From Metridium senile (taxonomy: Eukaryota > Cnidaria > Anthozoa > Actiniaria > Metridiidae), in contig OX459100.1 in the NCBI GenBank assembly GCA_949775045.1, forward strand, positions 14,378,447 through 14,442,446: a stretch of DNA of 64,000 nt, in the 5' to 3' direction. The notes beneath the pieces are model-generated. The model saw only the letters and a program-made list of their open reading frames with translations. It ran no database searches and was not told the DNA's origin. This document shows, piece by piece, positions 41,721 through 53,960 of this stretch. Position numbers and translations under genes: made by a program. The first letter of the stretch is position 1, and each line of letters opens with the position of its first letter.

Positions 41721-44700
41721 CTATAGGCCATATTGCATTCTGGGTCGGATTTTGTAGTTTTTTCTAAATAAAATCTTGCAGATATATCAGAATGCTCTAA
41801 TATTCTCAGACATTACTAACAGGGTCTAGGCGATCATTTTGTGCCGAAAACCCCGATCGTTTTGACAAATTTTGAGATCACCCTATAGGCCATATTGTAT
41901 TCTGGGTCGGATTTTGTAGTTTTTTCTAAATAAAATCTTGCAGATTTATCAGAATGCTCTAATATTCTCAGACATTACTAACAGGATCTAGGCGATCATT
42001 TTGTGCCGAAAACCCCGATCGTTTTGACAAATTTTGAGATCACCCTATAGGCCATATTGTATTCTGGGTCGGATTTTGTAGTTTTTTCTAAATAAAATCT
42101 TGCAGATTTATCAGAATGCTCTAATATTCTCAGATATTACTAACAGGGTCTAGGCGATCATTTTGTGCCGAAAACCCCGATCGTTCTGACAAATTTTGAG
42201 ATCACCCTATAGGCCATATTGCATTCTGGGTCGGATTTTGTAGTTTTTTCTAAATAAAATCTTGCAGATATATCAGAATGCTCTAATATTCTCAGACATT
42301 ACTAACAGGGTCTAGGCGATCATTTTGTGCCGAAAACCCCGATCGTTCTGACAAATTTTGAGATCACCCTATAGGCCATATTGCATTCTGGGTCGGATTT
42401 TGTAGTTTTTTCTAAATAAAATCTTGCAGATATATCAGAATGCTCTAATATTCTCAGACATTACTAACAGGGTCTAGGCGATCATTTTGTGCCGAAAACC
42501 CCGATCGTTCTGTCAAATTTTGAGATCACCCTATAGGCCATATTGCATTCTGGGTCGGATTTTGTAGTTTTTTGTAAATAAAATCTTGCGGATTTATCAG
42601 AATGCTCTAATATTCTCAGACATTACTAACAGGGTCTAGGCGATCATTTTGTGTCGAAAACCCCGATCTTTTTGAAACATTTTAAGATCACCCTATAGGC
42701 CAAGTTGCATTCTGGGTAGGATTTTGTAGTTTTTTCTAAAAAAAATCTTGCAGATATATCAGAATGCTCTAATATTCTCAGACATTACTAACAGGATCTA
42801 GGCGATCATTTTGTGCCGAAAACCCCGATCGTTTTGACAAATTTTGAGATCACCCTATAGGCCATATTGTATTCTGGGTCGGATTTTGTAGTTTTTTCTA
42901 AATAAAATCTTGCAGATTTATCAGAATGCTCTAATATTCTCAGACATTACTAACAGGATCTAGGCGATCATTTTGTGCCGAAAACCCCGATCGTTTTGAC
43001 AAATTTTGAGATCACCCTATAGGCCATATTGTATTCTGGGTCGGATTTTGTAGTTTTTTCTAAATAAAATCTTGCAGATTTATCAGAATGCTCTAATATT
43101 CTCAGATATTACTAACAGGGTCTAGGCGATCATTTTGTGCCGAAAACCCCGATCGTTCTGACAAATTTTGAGATCACCCTATAGGCCATATTGCATTCTG
43201 GGTCGGATTTTGTAGTTTTTTCTAAATAAAATCTTGCAGATATATCAGAATGCTCTAATATTCTCAGACATTACTAACAGGGTCTAGGCGATCATTTTGT
43301 GCCGAAAACCCCGATCGTTCTGACAAATTTTGAGATCACCCTATAGGCCATATTGTATTCTGGGTCGGATTTTGTAGTTTTTTCTAAATAAAATCTTGCA
43401 GATTTATCAGAATGCTCTAATATTCTCAGACATTACTAACAGGATCTAGGCGATCATTTTGTGCCGAAAACCCCGATCGTTTTGACAAATTTTGAGATCA
43501 CCCTATAGGCCATATTGTATTCTGGGTCGGATTTTGTAGTTTTTTCTAAATAAAATCTTGCAGATTTATCAGAATGCTCTAATATTCTCAGATATTACTA
43601 ACAGGGTCTAGGCGATCATTTTGTGCCGAAAACCCCGATCGTTCTGACAAATTTTGAGATCACCCTATAGGCCATATTGCATTCTGGGTCGGATTTTGTA
43701 GTTTTTTCTAAATAAAATCTTGCAGATATATCAGAATGCTCTAATATTCTCAGACATTACTAACAGGGTCTAGGCGATCATTTTGTGCCGAAAACCCCGA
43801 TCGTTCTGACAAATTTTGAGATCACCCTATAGGCCATATTGCATTCTGGGTCGGATTTTGTAGTTTTTTCTAAATAAAATCTTGCAGATATATCAGAATG
43901 CTCTAATATTCTCAGACATTACTAACAGGGTCTAGGCGATCATTTTGTGCCGAAAACCCCGATCGTTCTGTCAAATTTTGAGATCACCCTATAGGCCATA
44001 TTGCATTCTGGGTCGGATTTTGTAGTTTTTTGTAAATAAAATCTTGCGGATTTATCAGAATGCTCTAATATTCTCAGACATTACTAACAGGGTCTAGGCG
44101 ATCATTTTGTGTCGAAAACCCCGATCTTTTTGAAACATTTTAAGATCACCCTATAGGCCAAGTTGCATTCTGGGTAGGATTTTGTAGTTTTTTCTAAAAA
44201 AAATCTTGCAGATATATCAGAATGCTCTAATATTCTCAGACATTACTAACAGGATCTAGGCGATCATTTTGTGCCGAAAACCCCGATCGTTTTGACAAAT
44301 TTTGAGATCACCCTATAGGCCATATTGTATTCTGGGTCGGATTTTGTAGTTTTTTCTAAATAAAATCTTGCAGATTTATCAGAATGCTCTAATATTCTCA
44401 GATATTACTAACAGGGTCTAGGCGATCATTTTGTGCCGAAAACCCCGATCGTTCTGACAAATTTTGAGATCACCCTATAGGCCATATTGCATTCTGGGTC
44501 GGATTTTGTAGTTTTTTCTAAATAAAATCTTGCAGATATATCAGAATGCTCTAATATTCTCAGACATTACTAACAGGGTCTAGGCGATCATTTTGTGCCG
44601 AAAACCCCGATCGTTCTGATAAATTTTGAGATCACCCTATAGGCCATATTGCATTCTGGGTCGGATTTTGTAGTTTTTTCTAAATAAAATCTTGCGGATT

Positions 44701-45456
44701 TATCAGAATGCTCTAATATTCTCTGACATTACTAACAGGATCTAGGCGATCATTTTGTGCCGAAAACCCCGATCGTTTTGACAAATTTTGAGATCACCCT
44801 ATAGGCCATATTGTATTCTGGGTCGGATTTTGTAGTTTTTTCTAAATAAAATCTTGCAGATTTATCAGAATGCTCTAATATTCTCAGATATTACTAACAG
44901 GGTCTAGGCGATCATTTTGTGCCGAAAACCCCGATCGTTCTGACAAATTTTGAGATCACCCTATAGGCCATATTGCATTCTGGGTCGGATTTTGTAGTTT
45001 TTTCTAAATAAAATCTTGCAGATATATCAGAATGCTCTAATATTCTCAGACATTACTAACAGGGTCTAGGCGATCATTTTGTGCCGAAAACCCCGATCGT
45101 TCTGACAAATTTTGAGATCACCCTATAGGCCATATTGCATTCTGGGTCGGATTTTGTAGTTTTTTCTAAATAAAATCTTGCAGATATATCAGAATGCTCT
45201 AATATTCTCAGACATTACTAACAGGGTCTAGGCGATCATTTTGTGCCGAAAACCCCGATCGTTCTGACAAATTTTGAGATCACCCTATAGGCCATATTGC
45301 ATTCTGGGTCGGATTTTGTAGTTTTTTGTAAATAAAATCTTGCGGATTTATCAGAATGCTCTAATATTCTCAGACATTACTAACAGGGTCTAGGCGATCA
45401 TTTTGTGTCGAAAACCCCGATCTTTTTGAAACATTTTAAGATCACCCTATAGGCCA
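41721..45456 (+). repeat. Higher-order repeat: 9-mer (1,458 bp) and 8-mer (1,296 bp) units
   Basis: The 'ggccaagttg' marker continues with 'aagttg' at 42702, 44160 and 45456. Counting from 41244, the spacings are 1,458, 1,458 and 1,296 bp (9, 9 and 8 monomers with no net indel). Each unit runs marker, 'attgtattctgg' monomers, 'cagatattac', 'gatatatcag' monomers, 'ctgtcaaatt' or 'ctgataaatt', then 'gtgtcgaaaa' back to the marker. The set is the same as in the 5- and 6-mer units further left, with some members repeated. Confidence 0.84.
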
Positions 45457-48400
45457 AGTTGCATTCTGGGTAGGATTTTGTAGTTTTTTCTAAAAAAAAT
45501 CTTGCAGATATATCAGAATGCTCTAATATTCTCAGACATTACTAACAGGATCTAGGCGATCATTTTGTGCCGAAAACCCTGATCGTTTTGACAAATTTTG
45601 AGATCACCCTATAGGCCATATTGTATTCTGGGTCGGATTTTGTAGTTTTTTCTAAATAAAATCTTGCAGATTTATCAGAATGCTCTAATATTCTCAGATA
45701 TTACTAACAGGGTCTAGGCGATCATTTTGTGCCGAAAACCCCGATCGTTCTGACAAATTTTGAGATCACCCTATAGGCCATATTGCATTCTGGGTCGGAT
45801 TTTGTAGTTTTTTCTAAATAAAATCTTGCAGATATATCAGAATGCTCTAATATTCTCAGACATTACTAACAGGGTCTAGGCGATCATTTTGTGCCGAAAA
45901 CCCCGATCGTTCTGATAAATTTTGAGATCACCCTATAGGCCATATTGCATTCTGGGTCGGATTTTGTAGTTTTTTCGAAATAAAATCTTGCGGATTTATC
46001 AGAATGCTCTAATATTCTCAGACATTACTAACAGGATCTAGGCGATCATTTTGTGCCGAAAATCCCGATCGTTTTGACAAATTTTGAGATCACCCTATAG
46101 GCCATATTGCATTCTGGGTCGGATTTTGTAGTTTTTTCTAATTAAAATCTTGCGGATTTATCAGAATGCTCTAATATTCTCAGACATTACTAACAGGATC
46201 TAGGTGATCATTTTGTGCCGAAAACCCCGATCGTTTTGACAAATTTTGAGATCACCCTATAGGCCATATTGTATTCTGGGTCGGATTTTGTAGTTTTTTC
46301 TAAATAAAATCTTGCAGATTTATCAGAATGCTCTAATATTCTCAGATATTACTAACAGGGTCTAGGCGATCATTTTGTGCCGAAAACCCCAATCGTTCTG
46401 ACAAATTTTGAGATCACCTTATAGGCCATATTGCATTCTGGGTCGGATTTTGTAGTTTTTTCTAAATAAAATCTTGCAGATATATCAGAATGCTCTAATA
46501 TTCTCAGACATTACTAACAGGGTCTAGGCGATCATTTTGTGCCGAAAACCCCGATCGTTCTGACAAATTTTGAGATCACCCTATAGGCCATATTGCATTC
46601 TGGGTCGGATTTTGTAGTTTTTTCTAAATAAAATCCTGCGGATTTATCAGAATGCTCTAATATTCTCAGACATTACTAACAGGGTCTAGGCGATCATTTT
46701 GTGCCGAAAATCCCGATCGTTCTGACAAATTTTGAGATCACCCTATAGGCCATATTGCATTCTGGGTCGGATTTTGTAGTTTTTTTCTAAATAAAATCTT
46801 GCGGATTTATCAGAATGCTCTAATATTCTCAGACATTACTAACAGGGTCTAGGCGATCATTTTGTGCCGAAAACCCGATCTTTTTGAAACATTTTAAGAT
46901 CACCCTATAGGCCAAGTTGCATTCTGGGTAGGATTTTGTAGTTTTTTCTAAATAAAATCTTGCAGATTTATCAGAATGCTCTAATATTCTCAGATATTAC
47001 TAACAGGGTCTAGGCGATCATTTTGTGCCGAAAACCCCGATCGTTCTGACAAATTTTGAGATCACCCTATAGGCCATATTGCTTTCTGGGTCGGATTTTG
47101 TAGTTTTTTCTAAATAAAATCTTGCGGATTTATCAGAATGCTCTAATATTCTGAGACATTACTAACAGGATCTAGGCGATCATTTTGTGCCGAAAACCCC
47201 GATCTTTTTGACAAATTTTGAGATCACCCTATAGGCCATATTGCATTCTGGGTCGGATTTTGTAGTTTTTTCTAAATAAAATCTTGCAGATTTATCAGAA
47301 TGCTCAAATATTCTCAGACATTACTAACAGGGTCTAGGCGATCATTTTGTGCCGAAAACCCCGATCGTTCTGACAAATTTTGAGATCACCCTATAGGCCA
47401 TATTGCATTCTGGGTCGGATTTTGTAGTTTTTTCTAAATAAAATCTTGCAGATTTATCAGAATGCTCTAGTATTCTCAGACATTACTAACAGGGTCTAGG
47501 CGATCATTTTGTGCCGAAAACCCCGATCGTTCTGACAAATTTTGAGATCACCCTATAGGCCATATTGCATTCTGGGTCGGATTTTGTAGTTTTTTCTAAA
47601 TAAAATCCTGCGGATTTATCAGAATGCTCTAATATTCTCAGACATTACTAACAGGGTCTAGGCGATCATTTTGTGCCGAAAATCCCGATCGTTCTGACAA
47701 ATTTTGAGATCACCCTATAGGCCATATTGCATTCTGGGTCGGATTTTGTAGTTTTTTCTAAATAAAATCTTGCAGATATATATCAGAATGCTCTAATATT
47801 CTCAGACATTACTAACAGGATCTAGGCGATCATTTTGTGCCGAAAACCCCGATCTTTTTGACAAATTTTGAGATCACCCTATAGGCCATATTGCATTCTG
47901 GGTCGGATTTTGTAGTTTTTTCTAAATAAAATCTTGCAGATATATATCAGAATGCTCTAATATTCTCAGACATTACTAACAGGGTCTAGGCGATCATTTT
48001 GTGCCGAAAATCCCGATCGTTCTGACAAATTTTGAGATCACCCTATAGGCCATATTGCATTCTGGGTCGGATTTTGTAGTTTTTTCTAAATAAAATCCTG
48101 CGGATTTATCAGAATGCTCTAATATTCTCAGACATTACTAACAGGGTCTAGGCGATCATTTTGTGCCGAAAACCCGATCTTTTTGAAACATTTTAAGATC
48201 ACCCTATAGGCCAAGTTGCATTCTGGGTAGGATTTTGTAGTTTTTTCTAAATAAAATCTTGCAGATTTATCAGAATGCTCTAATATTCTCAGATATTACT
48301 AACAGGGTCTAGGCGATCATTTTGTGCCGAAAACCCCGATCGTTCTGACAAATTTTGAGATCACCCTATAGGCCATATTGCATTCTGGGTCGGATTTTGT

Positions 48401-51400
48401 AGTTTTTTCTAAATAAAATCTTGCGGATTTATCAGAATGCTCTAATATTCTCAGACATTACTAACAGGATCTAGGCGATCATTTTGTGCCGAAAACCCCG
48501 ATCTTTTTTGACAAATTTTGAGATCACCCTATAGGCCATATTGCATTCTGGGTCGGATTTTGTAGTTTTTTCTAAATAAAATCTTGCAGATATATCAGAA
48601 TGCTCTAATATTCTCAGACATTACTAACAGGGTCTAGGCGAAAACCCCGATCGTTCTGACAAATTTTGAGATTACCCTATAGGCCATATTGCATTCTGGG
48701 TCGGATTTTGTAGTTTTTTCTAAATAAAATCTTGCGGATTTATCAGAATGCTCTAATATTCTCAGACATTACTAACAGGATCTAGGCGATCATTTTGTGC
48801 CGAAAACCCCGATCTTTTTGACAAATTTTGAGATCACCCTATAGGCCATATTGCATTCTGGGTCGGATTTTGTAGTTTTTTCTAAATAAAATCTTGCAGA
48901 TATATCAGAATGCTCTAATATTCTCAGACATTACTAACAGGGTCTAGGCGATCATTTTGTGCCGAAAACCCCGATCGTTCTGACAAATTTTGAGATCACC
49001 CTATAGGCCATATTGCATTGTGGGTCGGATTTTGTAGTTTTTTCTAAATAAAATCCTGCAGATTTATCAGAATGCTCTAATATTCTCAGACATTACTAAC
49101 AGGGTCTAGGCGATCATTTTGAGCCGAAAATCCCGATCGTTCTGACAAATTTTGAGATCACCCTATAGGCCATATTGCATTCTGGGTCGGATTTTGTAGT
49201 TTTTTTCTAAATAAAATCTTGCGGATTTATCAGAATGCTCTAATATTCTCAGACATTACTAACAGGGTCTAGGCGATCATTTTGTGCCGAAAATCCCGAT
49301 CGTTTTGACAAATTTTGAGATCACCCTATAGGCCATATTGCATTCTGGGTCGGATTTTGTAGTTTTTTTCTAAATAAAATCTTGCGGATTTATCAGAATG
49401 CTCTAATATTCTCAGACATTACTAACAGGGTCTAGGCGATCATTTTGTGCCGAAAATCCCGATCGTTTTGACAAATTTTGAGATCACCCTATAGGCCATA
49501 TTGCATTCTGGGTCGGATTTTGTAGTTTTTTCTAATTAAAATCTTGCGGATTTATCAGAATGCTCTAATATTCTCAGACATTACTAACAGGATCTAGGCG
49601 ATCATTTTGTGCCGAAAACCCCGATCGTTTTGACAAATTTTGAGATCACCCTATAGGCCATATTGTATTCTGGGTCGGATTTTGTAGTTTTTTCTAAATA
49701 AAATCTTGCAGATTTATCAGAATGCTCTAATATTCTCAGACATTACTAACAGGGTCTAGGCGATCATTTTGTGCCGAAAACCCCGATCGTTCTGACAAAT
49801 TTTGAGATCACCCTATAGGCCAAGTTGCATTCTGGGTAGGATTTTGTAGTTTTTTCTAAAAAAAATCTTGCAGATATATCAGAATGCTCTAATATTCTCA
49901 GACATTACTAACAGGATCTAGGCGATCATTTTGTGCCGAAAACCCCGATCGTTTTGACAAATTTTGAGATCACCCTATAGGCCATATTGTATTCTGGGTC
50001 GGATTTTGTAGTTTTTTCTAAATAAAATCTTGCAGATTTATCAGAATGCGCTAATATTCTCAGATATTACTAACAGGGTCTAGGCGATCATTTTGTGCCG
50101 AAAACCCCGATCGTTCTGACAAATTTTCAGATCACCCTATAGGCCATATTGCATTCTGGGTCGGATTTTGTAGATTTTTCTAAATAAAATCTTGCGGATT
50201 TATCAGAATGCTCTAATATTCTCAGATATTACTAACAGGATCTAGGCGATCATTTTGTGCCGAAAACCCCGATCGTTTTGACAAATTTTGAGATCACCCT
50301 ATAGGCCATATTGTATTCTGGGTCGGATTTTGTAGTTTTTTCTAAATAAAATCTTGCAGATTTATCAGAATGCTCTAATATTCTCAGATATTACTAACAG
50401 GGTCTAGGCGATCATTTTGTGCCGAAAACCCCGATCGTTCTGACAAATTTTCAGATCACCCTATAGGCCATATTGCATTCTGGGTCGGATTTTGTAGATT
50501 TTTCTAAATAAAATCTTGCGGATTTATCAGAATGCTCTAATATTCTCAGACATTACTAACAGGGTCTAGGCGATCATTCTGTGCCGAAAACCCCGATCGT
50601 TTTGACAAATTTTGAGATCACCCTATAGGCCAAGTTGCATTCTGGGTAGGATTTTGTAGTTTTTTATTAAAAAAATCTTGCAGATATATCAGAATGCTCT
50701 AATATTCTCAGACATTACTAACAGGGTCTAGGCGATCATTTTGTGCCGAAAACCCAGATCGTTTTGAGAAATTTTGAGATCACCCTATAGGCCATATTGC
50801 ATTCTGGGTCGGATTTTGTAGTTTTATGTAAATAAAATCTTGCGGATTTATCAGAATGCTCTAATATTCTCAGACATTACTAACAGGGTCTAGGCGATCA
50901 TTTCGTGCCGAAAACCCCGATCTTTTTGAAACATTTTAAGATCACCCTATAGGCCAAGTTGCATTCTGGGTAGGATTTTGTAGTTTTTTCTAAAAAAAAT
51001 CTTGCAGATATATCAGAATGCTCTAATATTCTCAGACATTACTAACAGGATCTAGGCGATCATTTTGTGCCGAAAACCCCGATCGTTTTGACAAATTTTG
51101 AGATCACCCTATAGGCCATATTGTATTCTGGGTCGGATTTTGTAGTTTTTTCTAAATAAAATCTTGCGGATTTATCAGAATGCTCTAATATTCTCAGACA
51201 TTACTAACAGGATCTAGGCGATCATTTTGTGCCGAAAACCCCGATCTTTCTGACAAATTTTGAGATCACCCTATAGGCCATATTGCATTCTGGGTCGGAT
51301 TTTGTAGTTTTTTCTAAATAAAATCTTGCAGATTTATCAGAATGCTCTAATATTCTCAGATATTACTAACAGGGTCTAGGCGATCATTTTGTGCCGAAAA

Positions 51401-52134
51401 CCCCGATCGTTCTGACAAATTTTGAGATCACCCTATAGGCCATATTGCATTCTGGGTCGGATTTTGTAGTTTTTTCTAAATAAAATCCTGCGGATTTATC
51501 AGAATGCTCTAATATTCTCAGACATTACTAACAGGGTCTAGGCGATCATTTTGTGCCGAAAATCCCGATCGTTCTGACAAATTTTGAGATCACCCTATAG
51601 GCCATATTGCATTCTGGGTCGGATTTTGTAGTTTTTTTCTAAATAAAATCTTGCGGATTTATCAGAATGCTCTAATATTCTCAGACATTACTAACAGGGT
51701 CTAGGCGATCATTTTGTGCCGAAAACCCGATCTTTTTGAAACATTTTAAGATCACCCTATAGGCCATATTGCATTCTGGGTCGGATTTTGTAGTTTTTTC
51801 TAAATAAAATCTTGCAGATTTATCAGAATGCTCTAATATTCTCAGATATTACTAACAGGGTCTAGGCGATCATTTTGTGCCGAAAACCCCGATCGTTCTG
51901 ACAAATTTTGAGATCACCCTATAGGCCATATTGCATTCTGGGTCGGATTTTGTAGTTTTTTCTAAATAAAATCTTGCGGATTTATCAGAATGCTCTAATA
52001 TTCTCAGATATTACTAACAGGGTCTAGGCGATCATTTTGTGCCGAAAACCCCGATCGTTCTGACAAATTTTCAGATCACCCTATAGGCCATATTGCATTC
52101 TGGGTCGGATTTTGTAGATTTTTCTAAATAAAAT
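45457..52134 (+). repeat. Satellite, right-block monomers with scattered small indels
   Basis: The stretch is wholly satellite but less regular than its neighbours. Visible changes include a 2-bp TA expansion ('gatatatatcag') at about 47,775 and 47,939, 164 bp apart, so a pair of adjacent copies. Near 48,640 about 14 bp are lost where 'ctaggcg' is joined to 'aaaaccccg'. Repeated T-run expansions occur near 49.2 and 49.36 kb, and 'ttttattaaaaaaatc' near 50,664. Variants 'ttttatgtaaataaaatc' and 'catttcgtgcc' first appear at about 50.8-50.9 kb and become the marker of the block that starts at 53.9 kb. Confidence 0.75.
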
Positions 52135-52160
52135 CTTGCAGATATAATATGATATAATGC
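52135..52160 (+). repeat. Truncated satellite monomer junction (90 bp lost, first copy)
   Basis: At this point 'cttgcagatataat' is followed by 'atgatataatgccatatt'. Compared with the 162-bp consensus, about 90 bp are missing between 'cttgcagat' and 'gccatattgc', leaving a 72-bp unit. The join consists of 'gatataat' repeated twice with 'at' between, which is not present in standard monomers and looks like filler or a short templated repeat at a break repaired by end joining (inference). The same junction recurs 882 bp downstream. Confidence 0.88.
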
Positions 52161-53016
52161 CATATTGCATTCTGGGTCGGATTTTGTAGTTTTTTCTAAA
52201 TAAAATCTTGCGGATTTATCAGAATGCTCTAATATTCTCAGACATTACTAACAGGATCTAGGCGATCATTTTGTGCCGAAAACCCCGATCGTTCTGACAA
52301 ATTTTCAGATCACCCTATAGGCCATATTGCATTCTGGGTCGGATTTTGTAGATTTTTCTAAATAAAATCTTGCAGATTTATCAGAATGCTCTAATATTCT
52401 CAGATATTACTAACAGGATCTAGGCGATCATTTTGTGCCGAAAACCCCGATCGTTTTGACAAATTTTGAGATCACCCTATAGGCCATATTGCATTCTGGG
52501 TCGGATTTTGTAGTTTTTTCTAAATAAAATCTTGCAGATATATCAGAATGCTCTAATATTCTCAGACATTACTAACAGGGTCTAGGCGATCATTTTGTGC
52601 CGAAAACCCCGATCGTTCTGACAAATTTTGAGATCACCCTATAGGCCATATTGCATTCTAGGTCGGATTTTGTAGTTTTTTCTAAATAAAATCCTGCGGA
52701 TTTATCAGAATGCTCTAATATTCTCAGACATTACTAACAGGGTCTAGGCGATCATTTTGTGCCGAAAATCCCGATCGTTCTGACAAATTTTGAGATCACC
52801 CTATAGGCCATATCGCATTCTGGGTCGGATTTTGTAGTTTTTTTCTAAATAAAATCTTGCGGATTTATCAGAATGCTCTAATATTCTCAGACATTACTAA
52901 CAGGGTCTAGGCGATCATTTTGTGCCGAAAACCCGATCTTTTTGAAACATTTTAAGATCACCCTATAGGCCATATTGCATTCTGGGTCGGATTTTGTAGA
53001 TTTTTCTAAATAAAAT

Positions 53017-53042
53017 CTTGCAGATATAATATGATATAATGC
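53017..53042 (+). repeat. Truncated satellite monomer junction (second copy)
   Basis: An identical rearranged junction to the one at 52,135 lies exactly 882 bp downstream. 882 is five full monomers (810) plus one 72-bp truncated unit. The 90-bp deletion with its two-fold 'gatataat' filler therefore arose once and was then copied as part of a six-unit block. This gives a clear order of events: deletion first, block duplication second. Confidence 0.88.
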
Positions 53043-53960
53043 CATATTGCATTCTGGGTCGGATTTTGTAGTTTTTTCTAAATAAAATCTTGCGGATTTA
53101 TCAGAATGCTCTAATATTCTCAGACATTACTAACAGGGTCTAGGCGATCATTTTGTGCCGAAAACCCGATCTTTTTGAAACATTTTAAGATCACCCTATA
53201 GGCCATATTGCATTCTGGGTCGGATTTTGTAGTTTTTTCTAAATAAAATCTTGCAGATTTATCAGAATGCTCTAATATTCTCAGATATTACTAACAGGGT
53301 CTAGGCGATCATTTTGTGCCGAAAACCCCGATCGTTCTGACAAATTTTGAGATCACCCTATAGGCCATATTGCATTCTGGGTCGGATTTTGTAGTTTTTT
53401 CTAAATAAAATCTTGCGGATTTATCAGAATGCTCTAATATTCTCAGACATTACTAACAGGGTCTAGGCGATCATTTTGTGTCGAAAACCCAGATCGTTTC
53501 GAGAAATTTTGAGATCACCCTATAGGCCATATTGCATTCTGGGTCGGATTTTGTAGTTTTTTCTAAATAAAATATTGCGGATTTATCAGAATGCTCTAAT
53601 ATTCTCAGACATTACTAACAGGGTCTAGGCGATCATTTTGTGCCGAAAATCCCGATCGTTTTGACAAATTTTGAGATCACCCTATAGGCCATATTGCATT
53701 CTGGGTCGGATTTTGTAGTTTTTTCTAATTAAAATCTTGCGGATTTATCAGAATGATCTAATATTCTCAGACATTACTAACAGGGTCTAGGCGATCATTT
53801 TGTGCCGAAAACCCAGATCGTTTTGAGAAATTTTGAGATCACCCTATAGGCCATATTGCATTCTGGGTCGGATTTTGTAGTTTTATGTAAATAAAATCTT
53901 GCGGATTTATCAGAATGCTCTAATATTCTCAGACATTACTAACAGGGTCTAGGCGATCAT
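53043..53960 (+). repeat. Satellite monomers between the truncated junction and the 4-mer block
   Basis: Around five to six monomers of mixed type: one-base-deleted 'gaaaacccgatcttttt', 'cagatattac', 'cccagatcgtttcgaga' (single variant near 53.5 kb), 'taattaaaatc', and 'ttttatgtaaataaaatc'. There is no feature other than satellite. Confidence 0.72.

Noticed and set aside
52135..53042. A small foreign insertion (transposon footprint) in the satellite
   Set aside because: Only about 10 bases of 'gatataat'-type filler are non-consensus, with no terminal repeats or target duplication. A deletion with templated filler explains it better.
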